Of a stretch of DNA of 9,673 bases, positions 1 through 7,566 are shown one piece after another. Location of the stretch: positions 1 through 9,673 of the forward strand of contig JAPKEK010000048.1 of the NCBI GenBank assembly GCA_028822125.1, in the 5' to 3' direction. Positions within the stretch are counted from its first letter, which is position 1; each line of letters begins with the position of its first letter. The notes under the pieces were generated by a model. The model did no database searches and had not been told where the DNA came from. It saw nothing but the letters and a program-made list of their open reading frames with translations. The translations under genes and the position numbers were made by a program. This DNA comes from Pseudomonadales bacterium. Its GTDB lineage: Bacteria > Pseudomonadota > Gammaproteobacteria > Pseudomonadales > Azotimanducaceae.

Positions 1-568
1 CCAACAGCAAGCGCTCTGGGTGAGCATGGATCGTGTTTCTTATAAACCACCGGTTTCACCCATAACCCAGGCATGGGACAGAGAATCGCTGCACTGGGAC
101 TGTGATCCCTGGCAGTTTACAGGCCGGAGCTTGCAGGGCCTGGTGTATTTAACGGACACGGATGTCAATCAGGGTGCATTCAGCTGTGTACCCTCCATTT
201 TCCAGAATCTGCCTGATTACCTTAAAATAAACGCTGATAATGCTGATCGAAGGTTTCCAAAAGTGGACCAGAGTGACCTGGTGTCTTTTTCTGGAAATGC
301 AGGTAGCCTGGTCATCTTTAATCGACTGATGCCGCATACCAGCTTGCAGAATGCTTCATCGCACCATCGCTTTGTTCAATATGTGACCATGCAGCCCACT
401 GTTTCACTGGAAAAAGAAAGGCAGCAGCGCATTTATGAATGGCAGAACAACATGCCGCCGAAGTGGGCCATCAGCCAACAGGTTCCCGGCCAGGATATTC
501 CGGAACCAGGCGGTCGGGCCGAATTAACGCGCCTGGGGGAGAAGCTGGTCGGAATAGCAGATTGGTAA
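1..568 (+). CDS. Phytanoyl-CoA dioxygenase (PhyH) family oxygenase, C-terminal part
   Basis: A probable non-heme Fe(II)/2-oxoglutarate-dependent oxygenase that hydroxylates a small organic or acyl substrate in the cytoplasm. The frame is open to the left edge (codons from base 2), so the gene starts outside the window; the internal GTG at 20 is not taken as the start. About 189 residues are visible, against a usual family length of roughly 270-300. Numbering from that GTG, the iron-binding facial triad can be read as H25-x-D27 (in HWDCD) and distal H106 (in MPHTSL), with R117 a fitting 2-oxoglutarate anchor. The GAFSCVPSIF segment (52-61) and the strand around GSLVIFN (95-101) fit the double-stranded beta-helix core. 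The C-terminus looks complete. The amidohydrolase gene begins about 20 nt after the stop, suggesting co-transcription. The family call is good; the substrate is unknown, and PhyH proteins also act on non-CoA small molecules. Confidence 0.85.
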   Translation, partial: QQQALWVSMDRVSYKPPVSPITQAWDRESLHWDCDPWQFTGRSLQGLVYLTDTDVNQGAFSCVPSIFQNLPDYLKINADNADRRFPKVDQSDLVSFSGNAGSLVIFNRLMPHTSLQNASSHHRFVQYVTMQPTVSLEKERQQRIYEWQNNMPPKWAISQQVPGQDIPEPGGRAELTRLGEKLVGIADW

Positions 569-588
569 TCCAAGCCATCACCATTAGA

Positions 589-2349
589 ATGTCGGCGTTT
601 TATAGCCACCTTAAACTCGGGCAAAGGAACTCAACCTGTTATGTGCCTTACTTGAAAATTTTCTCTGCTGCATGGTTGGCTTTGTTTTTGAGTAGCTGTG
701 CTAGCGAACGCGACCAGGCACCTGGCCTGATCGTAGTTAATGCGGACGTTCGCACCGTTGATTCAACCCTGCCCAGGGCAGAAGCATTTGCCGTTACTGC
801 TGGAAAATTCACGGCGATCGGATCGTCCGCAGAAATTAGTGCGCTGGCATCAGAAACAACACAGATCATTGATGCCGCGGGCGTTACGATTATTCCGGGC
901 TTGATAGACGGGCATAGCCATATGATTAGCGGGGCCAGCCTTGCAACCGGTGTTGACCTAACCGACATTGCAGACAAACAGGAATGGCTTAGCATTGTTG
1001 GTGCCAGGGCAGAGGCTCTGCCGCGTGGGGCCTGGATTCTGGGCGGCCGTTGGAATCACATGCTGGGTGACGGTGTACTTCCGTCAAAGGAGATGCTTGA
1101 TGCGGTGGCTCCGGAAAACCCGACACTGCTGGCCGACATCGATGGCCACTCCCAGTGGGCTAGTAGTCTGGCTATCAGGCTCGCTGGCATCACTTCAGAC
1201 AGTCGTGTGCCAGCGGGTGGCGAAATTCTGGTTAACAAGGTCACCGGCGAACAGACGGGGATCTTCCTAGAGGGTGCGGCAAGCTTGTTTGACGGTGCAC
1301 CTGGTCTTGCAGCTGCCCGTGATGCGGTCACTGGCGCGAGGGAGGCAGTTCGAATGGGCAACCGGCTTGGACTCACCGGGGCGCATGATATGAGTGGCAA
1401 TATGGATGCGTTCCTAACGGTACTCAGGGAAGGAGATCTCACCCTGCGGATTTGGGCAGGCAGATTCGTGACGCCGACCGATGACCTGGCAGGCCAGCTA
1501 GATTCCATGGCTGCTGAAAGAGACCGTGTGCGTAATATCGTTATACAGGACGAGCGAGTTGCTGCCATGGGTCCTTTGCTGGAAGTTGGTTACGTGAAGA
1601 TGATGATTGACGGCGTGTTATCAACCTATACGGCGTTAATGCATGCACCTTATGCCGACCGGCCAACGGCGTCACCAGCACCCTTCATCAGCAAAGATCA
1701 CCTTAACCATATGGTAGCCGCCGCACATGATGCCGGCTGGCCGGTTGCCGTACATGCCATTGGTGATCGGGGTGTTGCATGGGTATTGGACGCCTTTGAA
1801 GCATCGCCACGTGCTGCAGATGCACTTATGGATCGGATCGAGCACGTAGAACTGGTAACTGGCGCGGACATAAAGCGGTTTGGCCAGCTGGGTATCGCAG
1901 CATCAATGCAACCCCACCACGCAACCTGTTGCGTGGGTGACTACGTTATCGATCGTATCGGTCCCGAACGCTTGCAAAATGCCTATGCGTGGCGGCAGAT
2001 GCTCGATAATGGCAATCATCTGGTTCTAGGTTCTGATTGGTCGACTTCACCGTTTAATCCCCTCATTCAGATCGGTGACACCCTGCATCGCCAAACCCGC
2101 ATGGATGGTGTTGTCCGCCCCTGGGACCAGGGCAACACACTGACCTTTGAGGAAGCGCTCTACGGCTATACCCAGGCCGCTGCAGATATGACACCATGGG
2201 CCGATGAAATAGGCAGTATCTCAATCGGCAAGTGGGCAGATTTTGTCATTCTCGACCAACGCATAACTGACCCTGTTGGTCGATCGATTGCGGATCGAAC
2301 GGTTATCGCTACCTATTTAGCGGGCCAGAAAATTTACCAGAGCAAGTAA
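589..2349 (+). CDS. Amidohydro_3 (YtcJ-like) metal-dependent amidohydrolase, predicted lipoprotein
   Basis: A member of the amidohydrolase superfamily, Amidohydro_3 branch, which hydrolyses C-N bonds in amides, formamides or cyclic imides. Numbered from the ATG at 589 (586 aa): metal-site HSH at 109-111 in GLIDGHSHM, K337 in the VKMMIDG strand, H389 in AVHAIGDRG, H419 in RIEHVEL and D483 in LGSDWSTSP, all at the expected positions of the TIM barrel. Length is normal for the family. A hydrophobic segment ends in a lipobox (LSSC, Cys37), so the protein is probably exported and lipid-anchored, facing the periplasm. The start is uncertain: ATG 589 lacks a Shine-Dalgarno and leaves a long 36-residue leader, whereas GTG 643 (AAGGAA at 624-629) or TTG 652 would give classic short leaders with Cys19 or Cys16. 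It lies between the PhyH and Rid genes on the same strand. The substrate is unknown. Confidence 0.9.
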   Translation: MSAFYSHLKLGQRNSTCYVPYLKIFSAAWLALFLSSCASERDQAPGLIVVNADVRTVDSTLPRAEAFAVTAGKFTAIGSSAEISALASETTQIIDAAGVTIIPGLIDGHSHMISGASLATGVDLTDIADKQEWLSIVGARAEALPRGAWILGGRWNHMLGDGVLPSKEMLDAVAPENPTLLADIDGHSQWASSLAIRLAGITSDSRVPAGGEILVNKVTGEQTGIFLEGAASLFDGAPGLAAARDAVTGAREAVRMGNRLGLTGAHDMSGNMDAFLTVLREGDLTLRIWAGRFVTPTDDLAGQLDSMAAERDRVRNIVIQDERVAAMGPLLEVGYVKMMIDGVLSTYTALMHAPYADRPTASPAPFISKDHLNHMVAAAHDAGWPVAVHAIGDRGVAWVLDAFEASPRAADALMDRIEHVELVTGADIKRFGQLGIAASMQPHHATCCVGDYVIDRIGPERLQNAYAWRQMLDNGNHLVLGSDWSTSPFNPLIQIGDTLHRQTRMDGVVRPWDQGNTLTFEEALYGYTQAAADMTPWADEIGSISIGKWADFVILDQRITDPVGRSIADRTVIATYLAGQKIYQSK

Positions 2350-2355
2350 AGGAGG
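2348..2355 (+). promoter_or_regulatory. Strong Shine-Dalgarno for the Rid gene
   Basis: AAAGGAGG overlaps the amidohydrolase stop codon and lies 7 nt before the ATG at 2363. It is the strongest ribosome binding site in the window. It fixes the Rid start and implies efficient translation of the third gene in the transcript, possibly coupled to termination on the upstream gene. Confidence 0.8.
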
Positions 2356-2362
2356 CATCATT

Positions 2363-2737
2363 ATGCCAATACAAGTTATCGTTCCCGAATCCGCCCGTAA
2401 GACCTATGAGAGCTGGCATTTCGCTCCCGCGGTAAGTCATGGTGATCTTATTTTCTTTTCCGGGGTTGTAGGCAGAGGCGAATCGTTGGAAGATGAATTT
2501 CGAGATGCCTGGCAATCGCTGGGTGAGACTTTGCTGGCTGCGGGTGTAGGCTATGATGACATCATTGACAGCACGCTCTATGTGGTCGATCTGCAGAAGA
2601 ATGCTGCAACGATGGCCAGGGTCAAGGATGAATTCATCAAAGAGCCCTACCCAGCATCCACCTGGATTGGAATTACAGAGCTCGTTATACCGGGCACCCG
2701 TGCAGAGATTAAAGTGACAGCGCGTAGGCTTAGATGA
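2363..2737 (+). CDS. Rid family (YjgF/YER057c/UK114) protein lacking the catalytic arginine
   Basis: A 124-residue protein with the Rid fold: the FFSGVVGRG strand-loop (31-39), the helix GETLLAAGVGYDDI (54-67), the TLYVVDL strand (71-77) and the C-terminal EIKVTAR strand. In RidA enamine/imine deaminases the segment P-A-R carries the arginine that holds the substrate carboxylate. Here the matching segment is P97-A98-S99, so the arginine appears to be serine; E115 aligns with the conserved glutamate of the EI(E) motif. By family knowledge, Rid groups without this arginine (Rid4-7) are not expected to be 2-aminoacrylate deaminases and may act in specific catabolic routes. The gene starts 13 nt after the amidohydrolase stop, behind a strong Shine-Dalgarno, so a role tied to the product of that enzyme is a reasonable inference. 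It is probably cytoplasmic, with no signal peptide. RidA itself is not claimed. Confidence 0.88.
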   Translation: MPIQVIVPESARKTYESWHFAPAVSHGDLIFFSGVVGRGESLEDEFRDAWQSLGETLLAAGVGYDDIIDSTLYVVDLQKNAATMARVKDEFIKEPYPASTWIGITELVIPGTRAEIKVTARRLR

Positions 2738-2754
2738 ACAAGCAGGCCTGCTGA

Positions 2755-3190
2755 TCTGTACCTGTAGGAAGTATGGTAGAGGCAAGCATTACGATGTTCT
2801 TGCTGAGAGACTTTAATCCAGTATTCCCTGATCGCTCCTATAATCGACATGAGAGGGAGTCAGATTTTCTAGCGACGTGCGCCAATGCGCATTCTCGTCG
2901 TAACGGATAAATCGCGGCCCAGGTTCTTGGATTCTCGTGCAAGGTATAGTGGCTTAACAGAATCTGGTCTTTCATGGACCGATGGCAGTGTTCGACCTTG
3001 TCCAGGATCTATGAATGTTGGCATTTGGCTCGCGTATGAGCCCGGCAGTTTCCTGCAGGTAATCAGCCATCCTGCTCAGGAAATAACGAGAACCCGGCCA
3101 TGTAAGTTACTCACTAACGATCCCGTTTACTGGTGGGGCGTTAGACAATACATTGACACGTTTGGAGAAAGGTGGTTTGTGCTTCCCATG
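2755..3190 (-). pseudogene. Decayed IS3-family transposase (OrfB) C-terminal relic
   Basis: No intact gene lies between the Rid and BVMO genes, but the minus strand holds successive fragments, in changing frames, that follow the order of an IS3-type DDE transposase C-terminus. From high to low coordinates: LSRMADYLQE from about 3079, like LSxDLADYLxxKGM; then from 3038 HTRAKCQHS, an in-frame TAG, and DKVEHCHRSMKDQILL, like HTRGKPYHPQTQGKIERxHRSMKxxxLL; then, after a frameshift, from 2914 to a stop at 2813-2815, RFIRYDENAHW and SLENLTPSHVDY, like RFVxYYNxxRYHxSLxNLTPADVY. A possible basic tail continues in another frame to about 2755. The N-terminal half and OrfA are not seen; both ends are approximate and no terminal inverted repeats were identified. 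The motif order is convincing, though the comparison is from memory. It marks an old insertion between the two gene blocks. Confidence 0.68.
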
Positions 3191-3331
3191 CCTATCGTGA
3201 AATGATAATAGGCTCTGATTGCTTTTATTCACTGCCTTCCTTAACAGGGTTTTAATTGATATTTAGGGCGTGAACAGTCCAAGTATCAGCATGGATCCGA
3301 TACAAGAGACCTATTAATAGCCAACAACTGG

Positions 3332-3360
3332 TTAAATGATCCCAAGGGTTTTGCTATTCT
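3332..3360 (+). promoter_or_regulatory. Candidate promoter of the BVMO gene
   Basis: TTAAAT (3332-3337) and TATTCT (3355-3360) are separated by 17 nt, and a TG lies one base before the -10 box (extended -10, TGCTATTCT). Transcription would begin about 27 nt before the ATG at 3394. The -35 match is poor (3 of 6), so this is tentative. The rest of 3206-3393 shows nothing else that can be assigned. Confidence 0.3.
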
Positions 3361-3393
3361 TTAGTTCAACAACGGGTGATTGGCACATTAGCT

Positions 3394-5025
3394 ATGCAGG
3401 ATAGAACCTCAGATCAGGAAATTGGGTCACAATTTGACGTTATTATTATTGGAGCCGGTATCTCTGGCATGTACCAGCTTTATCGATTGCGGAAACTGGG
3501 GCTGACTGTTCGGGTCTTTGAAACTGGCAAAGACGTTGGCGGTACCTGGTATTGGAATCGCTATCCCGGGGCACGGTTCGATTCTGAAAGTTATAGCTAT
3601 GGCTATTCGTTCTCGGAGGAGGTACTGCAGGAGTGGGAATGGAAGGAGCATTTTTCAGCGCAGCCTGAGACCCTGCGCTATTTAAATTACGTTGCCGATA
3701 AATTCGAATTACGAAAAGACATCGAATTTAATACACGAGTTCAATCTGCAAACTATGAAAAAGTTCAGAATCTCTGGTTGGTCACTTCAGACAAAGGCCA
3801 TACCAGCAGCGCGCGGTTTCTGATAACTGCGGTGGGACCAATATCGGCGCCTACGCTGCCGAACATTGAAGGACTTGACAGCTACGAGGGTGATGCCTAC
3901 CACACAGGTAACTGGCCACATGAGCCAGTGGATTTCCGCAACAAGCGAGTCGGGGTCATCGGTACCGGTGCGACAGGGGTTCAGGTTATTCAGGAAGTCG
4001 CCAACACGGTTGGCCATCTAACGGTGTTCCAGCGTTCGCCTAATTATTGTACCCCCCTGGTTAATTCACCGATTGACGAACCAACCCAGAAGAAAATTAA
4101 AGCAAGCTATCCAGAAATTTTTCAGAAATGTTCCGAAACCCATGGCGGCTTTCTGTACAAGGCCGACCCCAGGTCTGCATTTGACGTGACTTCGGAAGAG
4201 AGGCAAGCATTCTATGAAAAGCTTTATGCAGAACCGGGTTTTGGTATTTGGATGGGTAATTTCCGAGACGTTCTAGTGGATAAGCGAGCCAATGACACGA
4301 TGAACGAATTTATTGCCAGGAAAATCCGAGAACGAGTCATTGACCCTGAGATTGCAGAGAAGCTTATCCCAACTGATCATGGGTTTGGTACCCGGCGAAT
4401 ACCAATGGAAACTAATTATTACGAAGTATTTAACCAGGATAACGTACAGCTGGTTGACCTCAATGAAGAGCCTATCAGATCTATTACGCCACTCGGTGTT
4501 TTAACCGAGGCAGACGAATACGAGTTCGATATTATAATCTACGCCACTGGTTTTGATGTTGTTACTGGGTCATTCGATAAGATCGATATTCGGGGCGAAG
4601 GCGGCCGACGACTCAAAGATAAATGGTCCGATGGGCCGAAAACTTATTTAGGTCTGCAGAGTGCCGGCTTTCCAAACATGTTAACGCTGGTCGGCCCCCA
4701 TAATGCCGCAACATTCTGTAATATTCCGCGTTGTATAGAACAGAATGTAGACTGGGTCACTGATCTGATTTTGTTTATGCGTGATCAAAACCTGGTAAAG
4801 GTTGTTGCCAGCGAAGCAGCAGAAGAAGAATGGACCGAGCATGTTCTGGAAACAGCAGAAAAAATGCTCTTTGCCAAGGTGGACTCCTGGTTTATGGGCG
4901 TGAACAAGAATCTGCCCCATAAACGCGAGCGCAGATTCCTACTTTATGCTGGTGGTTCTCCAGCTTATCGAGAAAGATGTAATGAAGTTGCAGCAGACAA
5001 TTACCGAGGTTTCCAGCTCCAATAG
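3394..5025 (+). CDS. Type I Baeyer-Villiger monooxygenase (FAD/NADPH-dependent)
   Basis: Inserts one oxygen atom next to a carbonyl, turning ketones into esters or lactones with NADPH and O2. The 543-residue protein has the FAD Rossmann motif GAGISG (20-25), the GGTWYWNRYPGARFD block (49-63) with D63 at the place of the conserved active-site aspartate, the NADPH Rossmann motif GTGATG (190-195), FGTRR (331-335) with R335 matching the catalytic arginine of phenylacetone monooxygenase, and ATGFD (384-388). The BVMO fingerprint FxGxxxHxxxW(P/D) reads YEGDAYHTGNWP (164-175), with Tyr replacing the first Phe. Length and the C-terminal SWFMGVN and LLYAGG segments match the phenylacetone/cyclohexanone/steroid monooxygenase group. 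ATG 3394 is preferred over GTG 3376 because it gives the usual short leader; neither has a good Shine-Dalgarno. Cytoplasmic. It is separated from the upstream genes by the transposase relic. The substrate is unknown. Confidence 0.95.
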   Translation: MQDRTSDQEIGSQFDVIIIGAGISGMYQLYRLRKLGLTVRVFETGKDVGGTWYWNRYPGARFDSESYSYGYSFSEEVLQEWEWKEHFSAQPETLRYLNYVADKFELRKDIEFNTRVQSANYEKVQNLWLVTSDKGHTSSARFLITAVGPISAPTLPNIEGLDSYEGDAYHTGNWPHEPVDFRNKRVGVIGTGATGVQVIQEVANTVGHLTVFQRSPNYCTPLVNSPIDEPTQKKIKASYPEIFQKCSETHGGFLYKADPRSAFDVTSEERQAFYEKLYAEPGFGIWMGNFRDVLVDKRANDTMNEFIARKIRERVIDPEIAEKLIPTDHGFGTRRIPMETNYYEVFNQDNVQLVDLNEEPIRSITPLGVLTEADEYEFDIIIYATGFDVVTGSFDKIDIRGEGGRRLKDKWSDGPKTYLGLQSAGFPNMLTLVGPHNAATFCNIPRCIEQNVDWVTDLILFMRDQNLVKVVASEAAEEEWTEHVLETAEKMLFAKVDSWFMGVNKNLPHKRERRFLLYAGGSPAYRERCNEVAADNYRGFQLQ

Positions 5026-5201
5026 GTTTCACGAAGCCAGGGTACCAGGGAAGGCAGGCCAGGAAGGCGAATGCGCCGGGAATTTATCAGTTAATAAGCT
5101 GTTTACAGGTGGAATAAGGGAATCGGATATTTGTGACCCAGCAGAAAATTCAAGAATCGTGTCAGGGTTAAGTCGCAGCCTAAGCTGGTTAGAAATGCCT
5201 G

Positions 5202-5218
5202 GCCAAGCTGGCTTTTTT
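5202..5218 (+). terminator. Possible rho-independent terminator downstream of the BVMO gene
   Basis: GCCA-AGC-TGGC (5202-5212) forms a short GC-rich hairpin followed by six T (5213-5218), in the orientation expected for + strand transcription. The stem is only 4 bp, or 5 with a flanking G-U pair, and lies about 180 nt after the BVMO stop, so the call is tentative. In the opposite orientation there is no T run, so it would not end the converging GH3 transcript. Nothing else was recognised in the 217-nt gap between the convergent genes. Confidence 0.4.
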
Positions 5219-5242
5219 GGCGTTTTGTCTGCTTTGGAATTT

Positions 5243-7039
5243 TTATTCCTGCAGAGATAGCCCGGGAATATCAGAGCGCGCTGCAACCACGGATTGCATT
5301 GAATCCGGCAGTCGAAAAGGCAATTCCCCCTGGGCTTGAAATTGCCCAGTGATGGCCTCCAGGATGACTTCATCAGAAATGCCGAGATCCACATAAATGC
5401 CTGCTGCCAGCGGTAACAGGTTGTTGATAACGCAAGGCCTCACCATCTGGATGACAAGAATGACAGGGTTGGATCTGGCTAAATAGCGGATTTTTTCAAG
5501 CTCGGCGCTCTGGTTGTTATACTCAAGTGAACCCTCGTGTTGTATCGAGCCGAAGAAGTGATTGGGATGCAGTATTTCATGGGGTGATGTAATCCTGATA
5601 ATCAGGGTGGTCTTCTCGGGCAAGCTATCAGAAGAATCCAGATTGCAGAATGCCAGTGCCGAGGGATCAACGGCCGCGTGTTTTTTCAGGCAAACCAGGG
5701 CTCTACGTTGGGCGTTCAGCGCCAGGCGCTGATGTTCGGAACAATTCACAATGGCTGTTGCTCTTGCTGTATCGACAAAAGGCGCATCGAACAGACCCAG
5801 TTCAAACTTGATCCTGAGCAATCTTGCCACCGCTTTGTCAATGCGTTCGACTGATACAAGGCCGGACGCGACCGCGCTGGCCAGTGCCTCGACGTCTTCT
5901 TCGCCTCCCAATTGATCCACCCCCGCATTGATACTTTTGGCTATGCGCTCGATTCGAGTTAAAGCTGTCACTCCCCAGGGCATGGCTATATCATCGGGTG
6001 TTTGCCTCTTCTTTGGGTTTTTGGTTGCAGCTGTTGCATCACGATAAATAGCCCAGTCGGACAGAATAAATCCGTTGAAACCCTTTTGACCTCGTAGCAG
6101 GGTTTCGAGCAGGTAATGACTGAAACCAGCGGCGACAGCTTCAACAGGCGTGCCATTAGAGGTGAGACGATGCGCAATTGTATAGCTTGGCATGACACCG
6201 GCCACATGTAGCCCGAAGGCGCCAAGAAAGGGTTCGATATGATAATCCAGGCTCTCATCTGTTACGGCTGAAAATTGACCATAGTCATTGTGTCCGTCGA
6301 ACCCGTCTGGCGCTGCACCATAGCCCACCCAGTGTTTAACAACGGCCGCAACACTTTCAGTATTGAGCCCTGTGGTACTGTTCTGCATACCCTCGACATA
6401 GGCTTCAGTCATCGTTCGTGCAAGCTGAGGATATTCGCCAAATGTACCTGAGATCCTTGACCATCGCGGTTCAGTTGCAATATCGGCCTGGGGTGACAAG
6501 GCCATATGGATTCCGACTGCGCGGTATTCTGTTCGTGCAATTCCTGCAAATTCACGAGTTATAGAAGCGTCCTTTGTGGCGGCCAATCCAGTCGTTTCCG
6601 GCCACTGAGAAAATCCCAGCGCCCGACTGCTCGCGCCAGTGACGTGTTGGAAGTGATGTCTTGGATCGGTGCTGATGGTCACTGGAATGCTTAGTCGTGC
6701 CTGGGCTGCAATTGCCTGAATGCGGTTGTTCTGTATCGCAAAGTCGCCGGGCTCCACATTCAACCGAGTGATTAAGTGGTTGATTGATTTAGCCAGTAAT
6801 TGATCACTAATAGGACCTTCATCGTAGCTGTTTCCTATACCCAGTGAACCGAGTGGTCCTTGAGACCGCGCTGTCCCATGCATCATGAGGCCAATCTTTT
6901 CGGCCAGGGTCATGCGTTTTTTTAGATCACTGACACGCTCGGCAATGCTGTTGCGGTGGTCTTCAAAAGGTGCAAGTACGCCGTCATGATCGAGGTCACG
7001 GAAGATTATGCCATCTTTTTTAAAGGTTTTCTCAGTCAT
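5243..7039 (-). CDS. Glycoside hydrolase family 3 protein (beta-glucosidase type)
   Basis: A retaining exo-acting glycosidase that removes beta-linked sugars, most likely glucose, from oligosaccharides. The 598-residue protein has the GH3 (alpha/beta)8 barrel with VVKHWVGYGA (233-242, conserved K235-H236) and the nucleophile motif GFILSDWA (323-330, D328), followed by the C-terminal alpha/beta sandwich domain to about 575 (GELPFRLP). Near the N-terminus, D15-x-D17-x-D19-G20-x-L22-x3-E26 fits an EF-hand-like calcium loop, then the usual RMTLAEKIGLMM helix (42-53). No signal peptide is visible, so a cytoplasmic location or a non-classical route is implied. ATG 7039 is chosen because AAAGAAG lies 5 nt upstream and the N-terminal motif needs it. 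It converges with the BVMO gene and looks monocistronic, with dyads at 7077-7118 upstream. The acid/base residue and exact substrate cannot be assigned. Confidence 0.93.
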   Translation of the reverse strand: MTEKTFKKDGIIFRDLDHDGVLAPFEDHRNSIAERVSDLKKRMTLAEKIGLMMHGTARSQGPLGSLGIGNSYDEGPISDQLLAKSINHLITRLNVEPGDFAIQNNRIQAIAAQARLSIPVTISTDPRHHFQHVTGASSRALGFSQWPETTGLAATKDASITREFAGIARTEYRAVGIHMALSPQADIATEPRWSRISGTFGEYPQLARTMTEAYVEGMQNSTTGLNTESVAAVVKHWVGYGAAPDGFDGHNDYGQFSAVTDESLDYHIEPFLGAFGLHVAGVMPSYTIAHRLTSNGTPVEAVAAGFSHYLLETLLRGQKGFNGFILSDWAIYRDATAATKNPKKRQTPDDIAMPWGVTALTRIERIAKSINAGVDQLGGEEDVEALASAVASGLVSVERIDKAVARLLRIKFELGLFDAPFVDTARATAIVNCSEHQRLALNAQRRALVCLKKHAAVDPSALAFCNLDSSDSLPEKTTLIIRITSPHEILHPNHFFGSIQHEGSLEYNNQSAELEKIRYLARSNPVILVIQMVRPCVINNLLPLAAGIYVDLGISDEVILEAITGQFQAQGELPFRLPDSMQSVVAARSDIPGLSLQE

Positions 7040-7076
7040 AAGGGCTTCTTTATTGTCTGTTGTTTACTCATAGCTT

Positions 7077-7118
7077 GATCTTAAGATCGTACCAGTTACC
7101 AACTGAAGTTTGGTTAAC
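7077..7118. promoter_or_regulatory. Two adjacent dyad sequences upstream of the GH3 gene
   Basis: A perfect 12-bp palindrome, GATCTTAAGATC (7077-7088), is followed by an interrupted dyad, GTTACCAA at 7095-7102 and TTGGTTAAC at 7110-7118, with 7 nt between the arms and one extra base in one arm. They lie 38-79 nt before the GH3 ATG, in the likely promoter or leader. They could be operator sites for a sugar-responsive regulator or an RNA hairpin. No regulator gene is nearby and no -10/-35 pair is convincing. The rest of 7040-7238 shows nothing assignable. Confidence 0.3.
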
Positions 7119-7566
7119 TTGTCGTATTTAGCAGCACTGGGGTGAGCCTGACCTCTTACAAGGCGTTTGCCAAGGTTTCTGCTGACGAAGCTGCCATCCT
7201 GCACGTTAAGCACCTTTGGAGCTCGCAGAAACCGAGACTCATTGATCTTTTTTTGCCGTGGTAATGAAGACGACCTCATAGCGTTGTTTTTCAAGACACT
7301 TCTCCAGACCGGTGTATTCTCTAAATTCTTCAGTGGCGTCGGCAGAAAGATAAAGTCCTCCGCCGACGGCTGTTAATGTCGCATAGAATGGAATGAAAAA
7401 CGGTGCCAGAAAGCCGCCGGACGCCGTGATTGAAATAAGGGCAGCGATACCCGTTGCGGCTGTCAGACCACCCGTTGTTTTTAAGATCCTGTTAGTAATC
7501 TTTACTTTTGTATCGGTTTTATCAGTGCAGCTGAGAACGTCTTTTTCGAGTACCCGAGGCTCTAGC

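Noticed and set aside
1056..1568. 170-codon minus-strand frame
   Set aside because: Antisense to the amidohydrolase catalytic domain; rich in Ser, Arg and Pro as is typical of shadow frames.
2741..2752. Perfect palindrome AGCAGGCCTGCT just after the Rid stop as a terminator
   Set aside because: A stem of only 4 bp around a 4-nt loop with no following T run; not enough for a rho-independent terminator.
2800..2844. TATAAT at 2839-2844 as a plus-strand promoter
   Set aside because: No acceptable -35 box at 16-18 nt (the TTGCTG at 2800 is far too distant), no gene follows closely, and it lies inside the transposase relic.
2885..3205. 106-codon plus-strand frame between the Rid and BVMO genes
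   Set aside because: It lies antisense to the IS3-type transposase relic, has no ribosome binding site, and its composition is as expected of an antisense shadow.
7064..7294. 76-codon minus-strand frame between the lipoprotein and GH3 genes
   Set aside because: It overlaps the end of the lipoprotein coding stretch in another frame, lacks a convincing start signal and shows no known motif.
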